Below, piece by piece: positions 1 through 5,873 of a DNA stretch of 16,137 nucleotides (the stretch's first letter is position 1; each line of letters begins with the position of its first letter). This DNA comes from Bordetella parapertussis. GTDB lineage: Bacteria > Pseudomonadota > Gammaproteobacteria > Burkholderiales > Burkholderiaceae_C. The notes below the pieces were generated by a model. It was not told the DNA's origin, did no database searches, and worked only from the letters and a program-made list of their open reading frames with translations. Position numbers and translations under genes: made by a program. Location of the stretch: assembly GCA_945901125.1 (NCBI GenBank), contig CAMDKD010000052.1:1-16137 (forward strand), read 5' to 3'.

Positions 1-39
1 GTGGCTCCGTAATAGGGGATGTTGAGGGGAACCGATCAT
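1..39 (-). other. Possible 5' end of a divergent gene, cut by the window edge
   Basis: On the minus strand an ATG at 39-37 opens 13 codons that run to the window edge without a stop. In many Burkholderiales a gene for LPS-assembly protein LptD is transcribed divergently from the amgK-murU region, so a start of such a gene here is possible. Thirteen codons are too few to test this and no clear ribosome binding site precedes the ATG. The rest of bases 40-139 shows nothing I can name. Confidence 0.15.
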
Positions 40-139
40 TTTAACCAAACCTGCCGGGCGCGGCTGTTTAGCCTAGCACAGTGGTTTTGGCAGGTGCAAT
101 GAGCGTTATCGAGTCAATCAAGCTGACTGCAGCCATGAC

Positions 140-1033
140 GTGTCTGGCTACACTCGCCACACTGTGACTTTGAACACGCACACAATTACTTTTTCAGGTT
201 CGGCCCAGGCCATGGTGTTGGCCGCCGGTCGCGGCGAGCGCATGCGCCCGCTGACCGATACTTTTCCCAAACCGTTGCTACAAGTGCGCGGTTTCCCTTT
301 GCTTTGGTATCCCTTGCAGGCTTTGGCGCAGGCGGGCGTGTCGGCGACGGTTATCAACACCGGCTGGCTAGGCGACCAGGTTGAACCGGCTTTCGGGTCT
401 TACTTGGATTCATATTCATCGGCTTTTGCGCCTGTTGCAACTACAGCTTCGACTCACCCTATGCGCCTGCTTTACTCGCACGAAGGACGCGGTGCAGGCG
501 AAGCACTTGAAACCGCAGGCGGCATTGTGCGTGCCCTGCCTTTGTTGAAAGAAGTGTTTTGGGTGGCCGCTGGCGATGTGTTTGCGCCCGGGTTTGATTT
601 TTCTCCGAGTAGCTATGAACGGTTTATAACCAGCACTGCGCTAGCTCATATTTGGCTGGTGCCCAACCCCGAACACAATCCGCAAGGTGATTTTGGTTTG
701 TCAGCCGATGGCTTGGCATTGAATCTGCCGCGTCCTCCTGCGTCCACAGTTTGTGGGCCTGAGACAAACGCCACTGAAGTCACTGGCGGCAATTTGCTTT
801 CTGCTTCACACGAAGCGCCGCGTTACACCTTCAGCACGATAGCTCTTTACAAAAAAGCTTTTTTCAACGAAGCCCGATGCGGCATTCCCGCTGGTAACCC
901 GCACTTCGTCAAAGCGCCGCTTGCTCCATTGCTGCGAAGCGCCATGGATGAAGGTCTGGTGACCGCTTCACTGTACGACGGCCTGTGGGTGGATGTGGGG
1001 ACACCGGAGCGCTTGGCACAGATAAATAGATAG
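140..1033 (+). CDS. murU: MurU-like N-acetylmuramate-1-phosphate uridylyltransferase
   Basis: Nucleotidyltransferase of the sugar-phosphate NTP-transferase superfamily. Family knowledge: MurU makes UDP-MurNAc from MurNAc-1-phosphate and UTP in the peptidoglycan recycling route that bypasses de novo synthesis, in the cytoplasm. Seen: the signature LAAGRGERMRPLT at residues 27-39, PKP at 43-45, the metal-site AGD at 144-146 and a C-terminal GLWVDVGTPERL at 281-292, which is the usual MurU ending. The protein is long for the family (about 220-240 residues) because of extra sequence between residues 90 and 225. The start is uncertain: GTG at 140 adds 24 residues before the signature and lacks a Shine-Dalgarno sequence, while ATG at 212 begins almost inside the first beta strand. 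Its usual partner kinase gene amgK is not visible in the 139 bases upstream. A general sugar-1-phosphate nucleotidyltransferase is the alternative. Confidence 0.82.
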   Translation: MSGYTRHTVTLNTHTITFSGSAQAMVLAAGRGERMRPLTDTFPKPLLQVRGFPLLWYPLQALAQAGVSATVINTGWLGDQVEPAFGSYLDSYSSAFAPVATTASTHPMRLLYSHEGRGAGEALETAGGIVRALPLLKEVFWVAAGDVFAPGFDFSPSSYERFITSTALAHIWLVPNPEHNPQGDFGLSADGLALNLPRPPASTVCGPETNATEVTGGNLLSASHEAPRYTFSTIALYKKAFFNEARCGIPAGNPHFVKAPLAPLLRSAMDEGLVTASLYDGLWVDVGTPERLAQINR

Positions 1034-1041
1034 CGATTAGC

Positions 1042-1070
1042 TTGACATGTCGTAGCCTACTGGCTACATT
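1042..1070 (+). promoter_or_regulatory. Promoter with built-in operator for the toxin-antitoxin operon
   Basis: A perfect -35 hexamer TTGACA (1042-1047) is followed after 17 bp by TACATT (1065-1070), four of six matches to the -10 consensus. The spacer holds a perfect inverted repeat GTAGCC-TACT-GGCTAC (1052-1067) that overlaps the -10 box. By analogy with other HigBA-type operons this is a likely binding site for the HigA-type antitoxin, giving autorepression. The expected transcription start is near 1076-1078, at the toxin GTG itself, so the mRNA may be leaderless. Confidence 0.65.
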
Positions 1071-1076
1071 TCTTTT

Positions 1077-1373
1077 GTGCTGCTGATACGCAAAACCCTT
1101 GTCTATGCTGAATGGATCGACAACTTGCGCGATCAACAAGCTCGTGCGCGGATTTTGGTGCGCGTGGAGCGTTTGGCAGCGGGCAACCCCGGAGACGTTA
1201 AGCCTGTCGGCAGTGGTGTCTCAGAGTTGCGGGTTCATTTCGGTCCCGGCTATCGGGTGTATTTCACTCAACGCGGCCAAGACATAGTGATTCTTTTGGC
1301 AGGCGGCGACAAATCCAGTCAAGCCTCTGACATTCAAACGGCCCTTAAATTGGCAACAAATCTGGAGAAATAA
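1077..1373 (+). CDS. RelE/ParE-family toxin (HigB-like addiction module killer)
   Basis: A 98-residue protein resembling the 'putative addiction module killer protein' family (TIGR02683-type, within the RelE/ParE superfamily). Members usually act as mRNA interferases or otherwise block translation; that activity is inferred here. Seen: an N-terminal strand-helix part ending near LRDQQARARI, the family core SGVSELRVHFGPGYRVYF and a following strand with GGDKSSQ. The start GTG at 1077 places the first residue where family members normally begin and no other in-frame start fits. No Shine-Dalgarno sequence precedes it, and the predicted transcription start lies on or next to this codon. The antitoxin gene follows after 3 nt, in the toxin-first order typical of higBA. 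Confidence 0.85.
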   Translation: MLLIRKTLVYAEWIDNLRDQQARARILVRVERLAAGNPGDVKPVGSGVSELRVHFGPGYRVYFTQRGQDIVILLAGGDKSSQASDIQTALKLATNLEK

Positions 1374-1376
1374 AGC

Positions 1377-1676
1377 ATGGCCATAACCCTTACCACCCCC
1401 TACGATGTCTCCGACCATCTGCGCACCCGGGAAGAAATGGCGGCCTACCTGGAAGCCTGCTTGGAAGAGGCCCATGGAGATGCTGCCTTCATTGCCAAAG
1501 CTTTGGGTGATATCGCCCGCGCCAAGGGCATGAGCCAAGTGGCGAAGGACGCAGGGCTTTCACGCGAAAGCCTTTACAAAGCGCTGTCGGGTGAACGTTC
1601 ACCCAGCTTTGACACCATCTTGAAAGTCATGAACGCTTTGGGTTTGGAGTTGCGCGCGCAAGTAGCAAACCCTTAA
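1377..1676 (+). CDS. HigA-like antitoxin, XRE-type helix-turn-helix
   Basis: A 99-residue antitoxin of the 'addiction module antidote' family (TIGR02684-type). The N-terminal half (about residues 1-45) contains a phenylalanine-isoleucine-alanine helix typical of this family. The helix-turn-helix spans about residues 49-85, with MSQVAKDAGLSRESLYKALS as the recognition unit. It should neutralise the toxin encoded 3 nt upstream and, through its DNA-binding domain, repress the promoter at 1042-1070; both roles are inferred from the family. A good ribosome binding site (GGAG at 1363-1366) lies inside the end of the toxin gene, so antitoxin translation does not depend on the leaderless start. It ends 19 nt before the acetyltransferase gene, which could be co-transcribed. 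Confidence 0.87.
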   Translation: MAITLTTPYDVSDHLRTREEMAAYLEACLEEAHGDAAFIAKALGDIARAKGMSQVAKDAGLSRESLYKALSGERSPSFDTILKVMNALGLELRAQVANP

Positions 1677-1695
1677 CAAGGCAAAAAAATTCTCC

Positions 1696-2157
1696 ATGTC
1701 ATCACAAACATCTATTCGCCATGCCGTGGTCGCCGACGCCTCTGACGTTTCCAAGCTGATTGCATCAACATCTGAAACCTGCTGCTTTTCCGATGCCGCG
1801 CCCTGCCCTGACTGGTATCTCAACAGCATTCAAACCCAAGCCATAGAAACCTTGATTGCATCCGAACGCATGGTTTTTTTGTTGGCCGCGCATGACCAGG
1901 CCGTTGCAGGCGTATTGGCGATCGAAGACAAGTCGTTTATCAAGTATTTTTTTGTCCATACAAAAAGACAAAACATGGGCATAGGCAAACTGCTGTGGCA
2001 GTTTGCACAGCGCAACGGGGCGTTCGGTGCAACGCTCAAAGTGCGTTCATCTCTGTTTGCTGTTCCTGTGTATGAGCGCTTGGGGTTCAAGTCCACTGAG
2101 CCGCCTGGCTGCTTCAATGGCTTGCATTTCCAATCCATGGTGGCTCATAACCCCTGA
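1696..2157 (+). CDS. GNAT-family N-acetyltransferase
   Basis: A 153-residue GCN5-related acetyltransferase. The acetyl-CoA pyrophosphate-binding motif A is RQNMGIGKLL (residues 91-100, the Q-x-x-G-x-G pattern), preceded by the beta-4 strand KYFFVHTK (83-90). The C-terminal motif VPVYERLGF (123-131) carries the conserved Tyr126 and Gly-Phe. These two features make the fold assignment secure; the substrate cannot be read from sequence. The gene starts 19 nt after the antitoxin gene with only a weak, distant AAGG as ribosome binding site, and ends 36 nt before pepP. GNAT toxins of the TacT type normally pair with ribbon-helix-helix antitoxins, so the HigA neighbour does not support that role; an ordinary small-molecule or protein acetyltransferase is more likely. 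Confidence 0.85.
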   Translation: MSSQTSIRHAVVADASDVSKLIASTSETCCFSDAAPCPDWYLNSIQTQAIETLIASERMVFLLAAHDQAVAGVLAIEDKSFIKYFFVHTKRQNMGIGKLLWQFAQRNGAFGATLKVRSSLFAVPVYERLGFKSTEPPGCFNGLHFQSMVAHNP

Positions 2158-2193
2158 GCCTCTGACCACGTTGCCCCTTCCTACAATCGCCCA

Positions 2194-3576
2194 ATGACCT
2201 CTTCATACACTTCACGCCGCGCCGCTTTAGCCGCCCAACTGGGCAATGGCGGAGTGGCCATCATCCCTACCGCTCCTGAGCGCGCCCGCAACCGCGACGC
2301 CGATTTTCCGTTTCGCCACGACAGTTATTTTTATTACCTCACCGGCTTTACCGAACCCAACGCTTGGCTGGTCATCCAAGCCGACGGACGCAGCAGCCTG
2401 TTTTGCCAGCCCAAAGATTTGGAACGCGAGATTTGGGACGGCATACGTTTGGGACCGCTTGCAGCGCCTGCCGCACTGGGCGTGAACCAAGCGTTTTCAG
2501 TGGCTGAGTTGGACGCGCAAATACCGAAGCTATTGGAAAACCAAACCAGTGTCTGGTACCCGTTTGCCACCCACGAAACCTTGTCCGCACAAATCGATGG
2601 CTGGTTGAACAAAGTGCGAGCCCGTGTGCGCATGGGCGTGTCCTGTCCGTCGGCGCAGCAAGATGTGTGTGTGTTGCTCGACGAAATGCGTTTGCTCAAA
2701 GACGCGCACGAGCAAGACACCATGCGCCGCGCCGCGCAGATCAGCGCGGGCGCCCATGTTCGCGCCATGCAACTGAGTGCGCGCATGTTGCGCGATGGTC
2801 AGGATGTGCGCGAATACCATTTGGAAGCCGAGTTGTTGCACGAGTTCCGCCGCCACGGCTCGCAGTTTCCAGCCTACACCTCCATCGTTGCCGCAGGAGC
2901 GAACGCCTGCGTCTTGCATTACCGGGCCGATACCGCGCCTGTGCGCAACGGCGACTTGGTGCTGATCGACGCCGGTTGCGAACTCGACGGCTATGCGTCT
3001 GACATCACACGCACCTTCCCGGCCAACGGCAAATTCACCGGCCCGCAACGTGCGCTCTACGACATCGTCTTGGCGGCGCAATATGCAGCGGCGAACGCCA
3101 CGCGCGCAGGCGCGCGCTTCATTGATCCGCACGAAGCGGCAGTGAAAGTGTTGGCGCAAGGCTTGTTGGATGTGGGCCTGTTGTCGAATGACATACACGG
3201 CACGCTACAAGATGTGATCGAGAAGAAAGCCTACTTCCCGTTTTATATGCACCGCACCAGCCACTGGCTGGGAATGGATGTGCACGATTGCGGCAGCTAT
3301 GTCGAGCCTGGCGAGGCCAACACCGAGCCGCCCAAGGCTGACCCGATCACCGGCGTGGTGACGCAACCGCGACCTAGCCGCGTGCTGCACCCGGGGATGG
3401 TGCTGACCTTGGAGCCGGGCTTGTACGTGCGCCCGGGCGAAGGCGTGCCCGAGCAGTTCTGGAACATAGGCATACGGATTGAAGACGACGCCATCGTCAC
3501 ACCTACCGGTTGCGAGCTGATCAGCCGCGGTGTGCCGGTGGATGCAGATGAAATTGAAGCCTTGATGCGCAGCTGA
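2194..3576 (+). CDS. pepP: Xaa-Pro aminopeptidase P
   Basis: Cytosolic metallopeptidase of family M24B that removes the N-terminal residue from peptides with proline in second position. The 460 residues compare with 441 in E. coli PepP. Domain order: an N-terminal AMP_N creatinase-like domain (about 5-140, with FRHDSYFYYLTGF), then the pita-bread catalytic domain (about 170-450). By comparison with E. coli the dimanganese ligands are Asp259 (LIDAG), Asp270 (SDITRTF), His357 (in HRTSHWLGMDVHD), Glu407 (LEPGLY) and Glu430 (GIRIEDD); all five are present, so it should be active. Glu374-Gln391 includes a slightly extended loop before the HPGM motif. In Burkholderiales pepP commonly follows murU closely; here three accessory genes separate them. 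Confidence 0.95.
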   Translation: MTSSYTSRRAALAAQLGNGGVAIIPTAPERARNRDADFPFRHDSYFYYLTGFTEPNAWLVIQADGRSSLFCQPKDLEREIWDGIRLGPLAAPAALGVNQAFSVAELDAQIPKLLENQTSVWYPFATHETLSAQIDGWLNKVRARVRMGVSCPSAQQDVCVLLDEMRLLKDAHEQDTMRRAAQISAGAHVRAMQLSARMLRDGQDVREYHLEAELLHEFRRHGSQFPAYTSIVAAGANACVLHYRADTAPVRNGDLVLIDAGCELDGYASDITRTFPANGKFTGPQRALYDIVLAAQYAAANATRAGARFIDPHEAAVKVLAQGLLDVGLLSNDIHGTLQDVIEKKAYFPFYMHRTSHWLGMDVHDCGSYVEPGEANTEPPKADPITGVVTQPRPSRVLHPGMVLTLEPGLYVRPGEGVPEQFWNIGIRIEDDAIVTPTGCELISRGVPVDADEIEALMRS

Positions 3577-3660
3577 TTTTCAAGGCTCATCCCACCCATG
3601 GTGTGAGTCCAAGTTCATCCGTGTTTTACAATTTCGGAATGCCAACTCGAATCTGTAAAA

Positions 3661-4824
3661 ATGATTGACCGCCAAGCTGCGCCTCGCATTCTGAAGCTAC
3701 TCAAAGGCTTTCCTGTGGTCACGGTCACGGGACCACGCCAATCGGGCAAGACCACATTGGTGCGCGAACTCTTAAGCGACAAACCCTATGTGTCGCTGGA
3801 GTCCCCAGCCGAACGTGAATTCGCCCGCAAAGACCCGGCAGGCTTTTTGCGTCGCTACCCAGACGGCGCCGTGCTGGACGAAGCGCAGCACGCGCCTGAG
3901 CTTTTTTCAGAAATTCAGGGCGTCGTGGATGCGTCAAAACAAATGGGGCTTTTTGTCCTGACGGGCTCTCAAAATCTGTCGCTGCTGTCAGGCGTGTCGC
4001 AGAGTTTGGCGGGACGCACCGGGCTGGTGGAATTGCTGCCCCTGTCTATAGCCGAACTACGACATGCCCAACTACACCTGAGCGACTACAACGACTACTT
4101 GGTGCGCGGGTTTTACCCCGCGCTGTATGTGCGCGACCTCGACCCTTGCGAATGGCTCAACGCCTATTTAGTGACTTATGCCGAGCGCGATGCGCGCCAG
4201 CTTGCATCGGTACAAGATTTGAGCGCCTTTCAGCGTTTTCTCAAACTCACGGCAGCGCGCACAGGGCAACTGCTCAACCTCCAGTCGCTGGCGAGTGACG
4301 CAGGCATCTCGGACAAAACCGCCAAGAGTTGGCTGTCTATTCTGGAGACCTGCTACCTTGTGCATTTTGTGCGCCCGCACTTTGCTAATTTTGGCAAACG
4401 CCTGATCAAAGCGCCCAAGCTTTACATGACCGATGTGGGCCTGGGCGCAGCATTGCTCGGCATTCAGACGTCACAACAAATGGCGGCACACCCTTTGCGC
4501 GGTGCCTTTTTTGAAACCATGGTCGTCAACGAGTTTTTAAAAAGCCGGGCTAACGCAGGACTGCGCGAAACGCTTTATTTCTGGCGCGACAACATCGGCA
4601 CCGAAGTCGATTTGGTGCTCGAACGAGGCACAGAAATAGCCGCCGTCGAGATGAAGTCAGGTCTTAACGTCGCTTCGGATGCGTTTGGCAATTTGAAGAA
4701 ATGGCACAAATACGCGTCTGAGCGGGGTCAGTATTCAGCTATTCATCTGGGCTTGGTATACGGCGGAGACACCCGCTACACACGCGAAGGTGTGGACCAC
4801 ATGCCCTGGGCTGATCTGGCTTGA
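3661..4824 (+). CDS. AAA family ATPase with DUF4143-type C-terminus
   Basis: A 387-residue protein of the widespread bacterial and archaeal ATPase family AAA_14 plus DUF4143, of unknown physiological role. Seen: Walker A GPRQSGKTT (24-32), Walker B AVLDEAQHA (70-78), an arginine-rich sensor region near LTGSQNLSLLSGVSQSLAGRTG (100-121) and a winged-helix-like middle (about 190-235). The C-terminus carries an FETMVVNEF helix (284-292), then EVDLVL (315-320) and AAVEMKSG (327-334). The spacing of Asp317, Glu330 and Lys332 matches the E-D-ExK pattern of a PD-(D/E)XK nuclease-like fold. There is no obvious Shine-Dalgarno sequence; the A-rich stretch just before ATG 3661 may serve. Such genes are patchily distributed and often accessory, consistent with its isolated position between pepP and rubredoxin. 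Its substrate is not known. Confidence 0.88.
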   Translation: MIDRQAAPRILKLLKGFPVVTVTGPRQSGKTTLVRELLSDKPYVSLESPAEREFARKDPAGFLRRYPDGAVLDEAQHAPELFSEIQGVVDASKQMGLFVLTGSQNLSLLSGVSQSLAGRTGLVELLPLSIAELRHAQLHLSDYNDYLVRGFYPALYVRDLDPCEWLNAYLVTYAERDARQLASVQDLSAFQRFLKLTAARTGQLLNLQSLASDAGISDKTAKSWLSILETCYLVHFVRPHFANFGKRLIKAPKLYMTDVGLGAALLGIQTSQQMAAHPLRGAFFETMVVNEFLKSRANAGLRETLYFWRDNIGTEVDLVLERGTEIAAVEMKSGLNVASDAFGNLKKWHKYASERGQYSAIHLGLVYGGDTRYTREGVDHMPWADLA

Positions 4825-4858
4825 GCGCATTTACCTTAGCCTAATTAGCAAATGCGCT
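4824..4858 (+). repeat. Inverted repeat (hairpin) at the 3' end of the ATPase gene
   Basis: Perfect 9-bp arms AGCGCATTT (4824-4832) and AAATGCGCT (4850-4858) enclose a 17-nt loop that contains the smaller palindrome CTAATTAG (4841-4848). The left arm starts in the stop codon of the ATPase gene. No T-run follows, so it is not a classical intrinsic terminator; it could stabilise the 3' end of the mRNA or bind a protein. Confidence 0.55.
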
Positions 4859-4887
4859 AGGCCATCCCCTAAAACGCACCCCAGGCC

Positions 4888-4896
4888 TTATCCACA
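4888..4896 (+). promoter_or_regulatory. DnaA-box match upstream of the rubredoxin gene
   Basis: An exact copy of the consensus 9-mer TTATCCACA lies 62 nt before the rubredoxin ATG. A second exact copy occurs at 8376. Whether DnaA binds here is not known; a chance match is possible. Confidence 0.35.
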
Positions 4897-4958
4897 GTCG
4901 GCCACAAGATTTAGCGATACTCTGCGTCAACTTATCAACGAATCAGGCAGGATTTTTC

Positions 4959-5135
4959 ATGAGCGACAACCACAAAACCTATGTTTGCATCGTTTGCGGC
5001 TTTACCTATGACGAGGCCGCGGGACGACCGGAAGACGGTATTGCCCCGGGTACGCTGTGGGCCGATGTACCAGCAGGTTGGGCCTGCCCGGATTGCGGCG
5101 TGTCCAAGGCCGATTTCGAAATGGTCGAGTTTTAA
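4959..5135 (+). CDS. Rubredoxin
   Basis: A 58-residue iron-only electron carrier. The two iron-binding pairs are Cys10/Cys13 (YVCIVCG) and Cys43/Cys46 (WACPDCG), at the spacing of classical rubredoxins, together with the conserved aromatic and glycine residues (FTYDEAAG, PGTLWADVP, Trp41). It is soluble and cytosolic; partners may include a hydroxylase or an oxidative-stress reductase, but none is encoded next to it. A good ribosome binding site (AGGCAGGA, about 4945-4952) lies before the ATG. The gene stands 134 nt after the ATPase gene and 75 nt before the outer-membrane protein gene. The family assignment is essentially certain; the pathway is not. Confidence 0.95.
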   Translation: MSDNHKTYVCIVCGFTYDEAAGRPEDGIAPGTLWADVPAGWACPDCGVSKADFEMVEF

Positions 5136-5210
5136 CCAAGCCCCTTGCGCCGGTGTAGCGACCGCTCCACTGTCATTCCACACTGCGACAAGCTCAGGCA
5201 AAATCAAGGC

Positions 5211-5849
5211 ATGAAGACTTTTCCCCCCGCATACCGCCAGTACGCACTTCTCGCCAGCCTGATTGCCGCGCTTTCATGCACAGTAGCGTCTGCGCAAACA
5301 CAACTGTGGGGCGGGCGGCCTGAGCTGGGCATAGGGTTCGAGCGCGATACCTCGGCGGACAAATCGCTGGTGGCGAATTCCGTCACGCTGATACCGGCAT
5401 TGAGCTACAAAAACGGCGCGGTCAACCGGGTCGAGTTGCTGATAAAAACCGAGCGCGACACAGACAGCAGCACAGGCACTGACACATTCAGCCATGTGCA
5501 CGGTCTTGCCATACGGGCGCGAAAAGACGTGCCACTGGCTGACCATCTGGGCATGTATTTCCAAGGCCTTTTGGGTCGCAGCCAAAGTGACAGCGCCAAA
5601 TTCTGGTACGGTTATTCAGATGCAGCACTGAGTGTTGAATACGGCTTTTTCGACTTTATGTTGGGCCTGCGCATTCAACGCGCGCTCGACGAAACCACTG
5701 ACCAGGGCTTTAACAAACTGCGCCTGGGGCCCGGTTTTCATATTGCTGACAAGCACCGCATTGAGATCAACTGGGTGCGTTCCTGGCAGGCTGAAAGCCA
5801 CAAGCTGGACAGCGACTCTGTCTTACTGGAATACACCTTCAAGTTTTGA
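5211..5849 (+). CDS. Small outer-membrane beta-barrel protein, function unknown
   Basis: A 212-residue exported protein. From ATG 5211 there is a clear signal peptide: basic start, hydrophobic stretch LLASLIAALSCTVA and a cleavage site ASA|QTQ after residue 28. A TTG at 5145 would add 22 residues before the signal and is unlikely. The mature part consists of alternating polar and hydrophobic stretches, for example RVELLIKTERD, LGMYFQGLLG, VEYGFFDFMLGLRI and RIEINWVRSW. It ends in VLLEYTFKF, with the terminal phenylalanine recognised by the BAM machinery. This fits a barrel of about 8-10 strands in the outer membrane. I do not recognise a named family. maeB starts only 24 nt downstream, so the two may share a transcript. 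Confidence 0.75.
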   Translation: MKTFPPAYRQYALLASLIAALSCTVASAQTQLWGGRPELGIGFERDTSADKSLVANSVTLIPALSYKNGAVNRVELLIKTERDTDSSTGTDTFSHVHGLAIRARKDVPLADHLGMYFQGLLGRSQSDSAKFWYGYSDAALSVEYGFFDFMLGLRIQRALDETTDQGFNKLRLGPGFHIADKHRIEINWVRSWQAESHKLDSDSVLLEYTFKF

Positions 5850-5873
5850 CCTGCCTCCTACCGAAAGATACGC

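Noticed and set aside
1696..2157. GNAT gene as a third toxin component (TacT-like)
   Set aside because: The adjacent antitoxin belongs to the HigA family and already has its own HigB-like partner; no ribbon-helix-helix antitoxin gene is present.
5145..5210. TTG start 22 codons upstream for the outer-membrane protein
   Set aside because: It would place a cysteine- and arginine-rich leader before a complete signal peptide that begins at ATG 5211.
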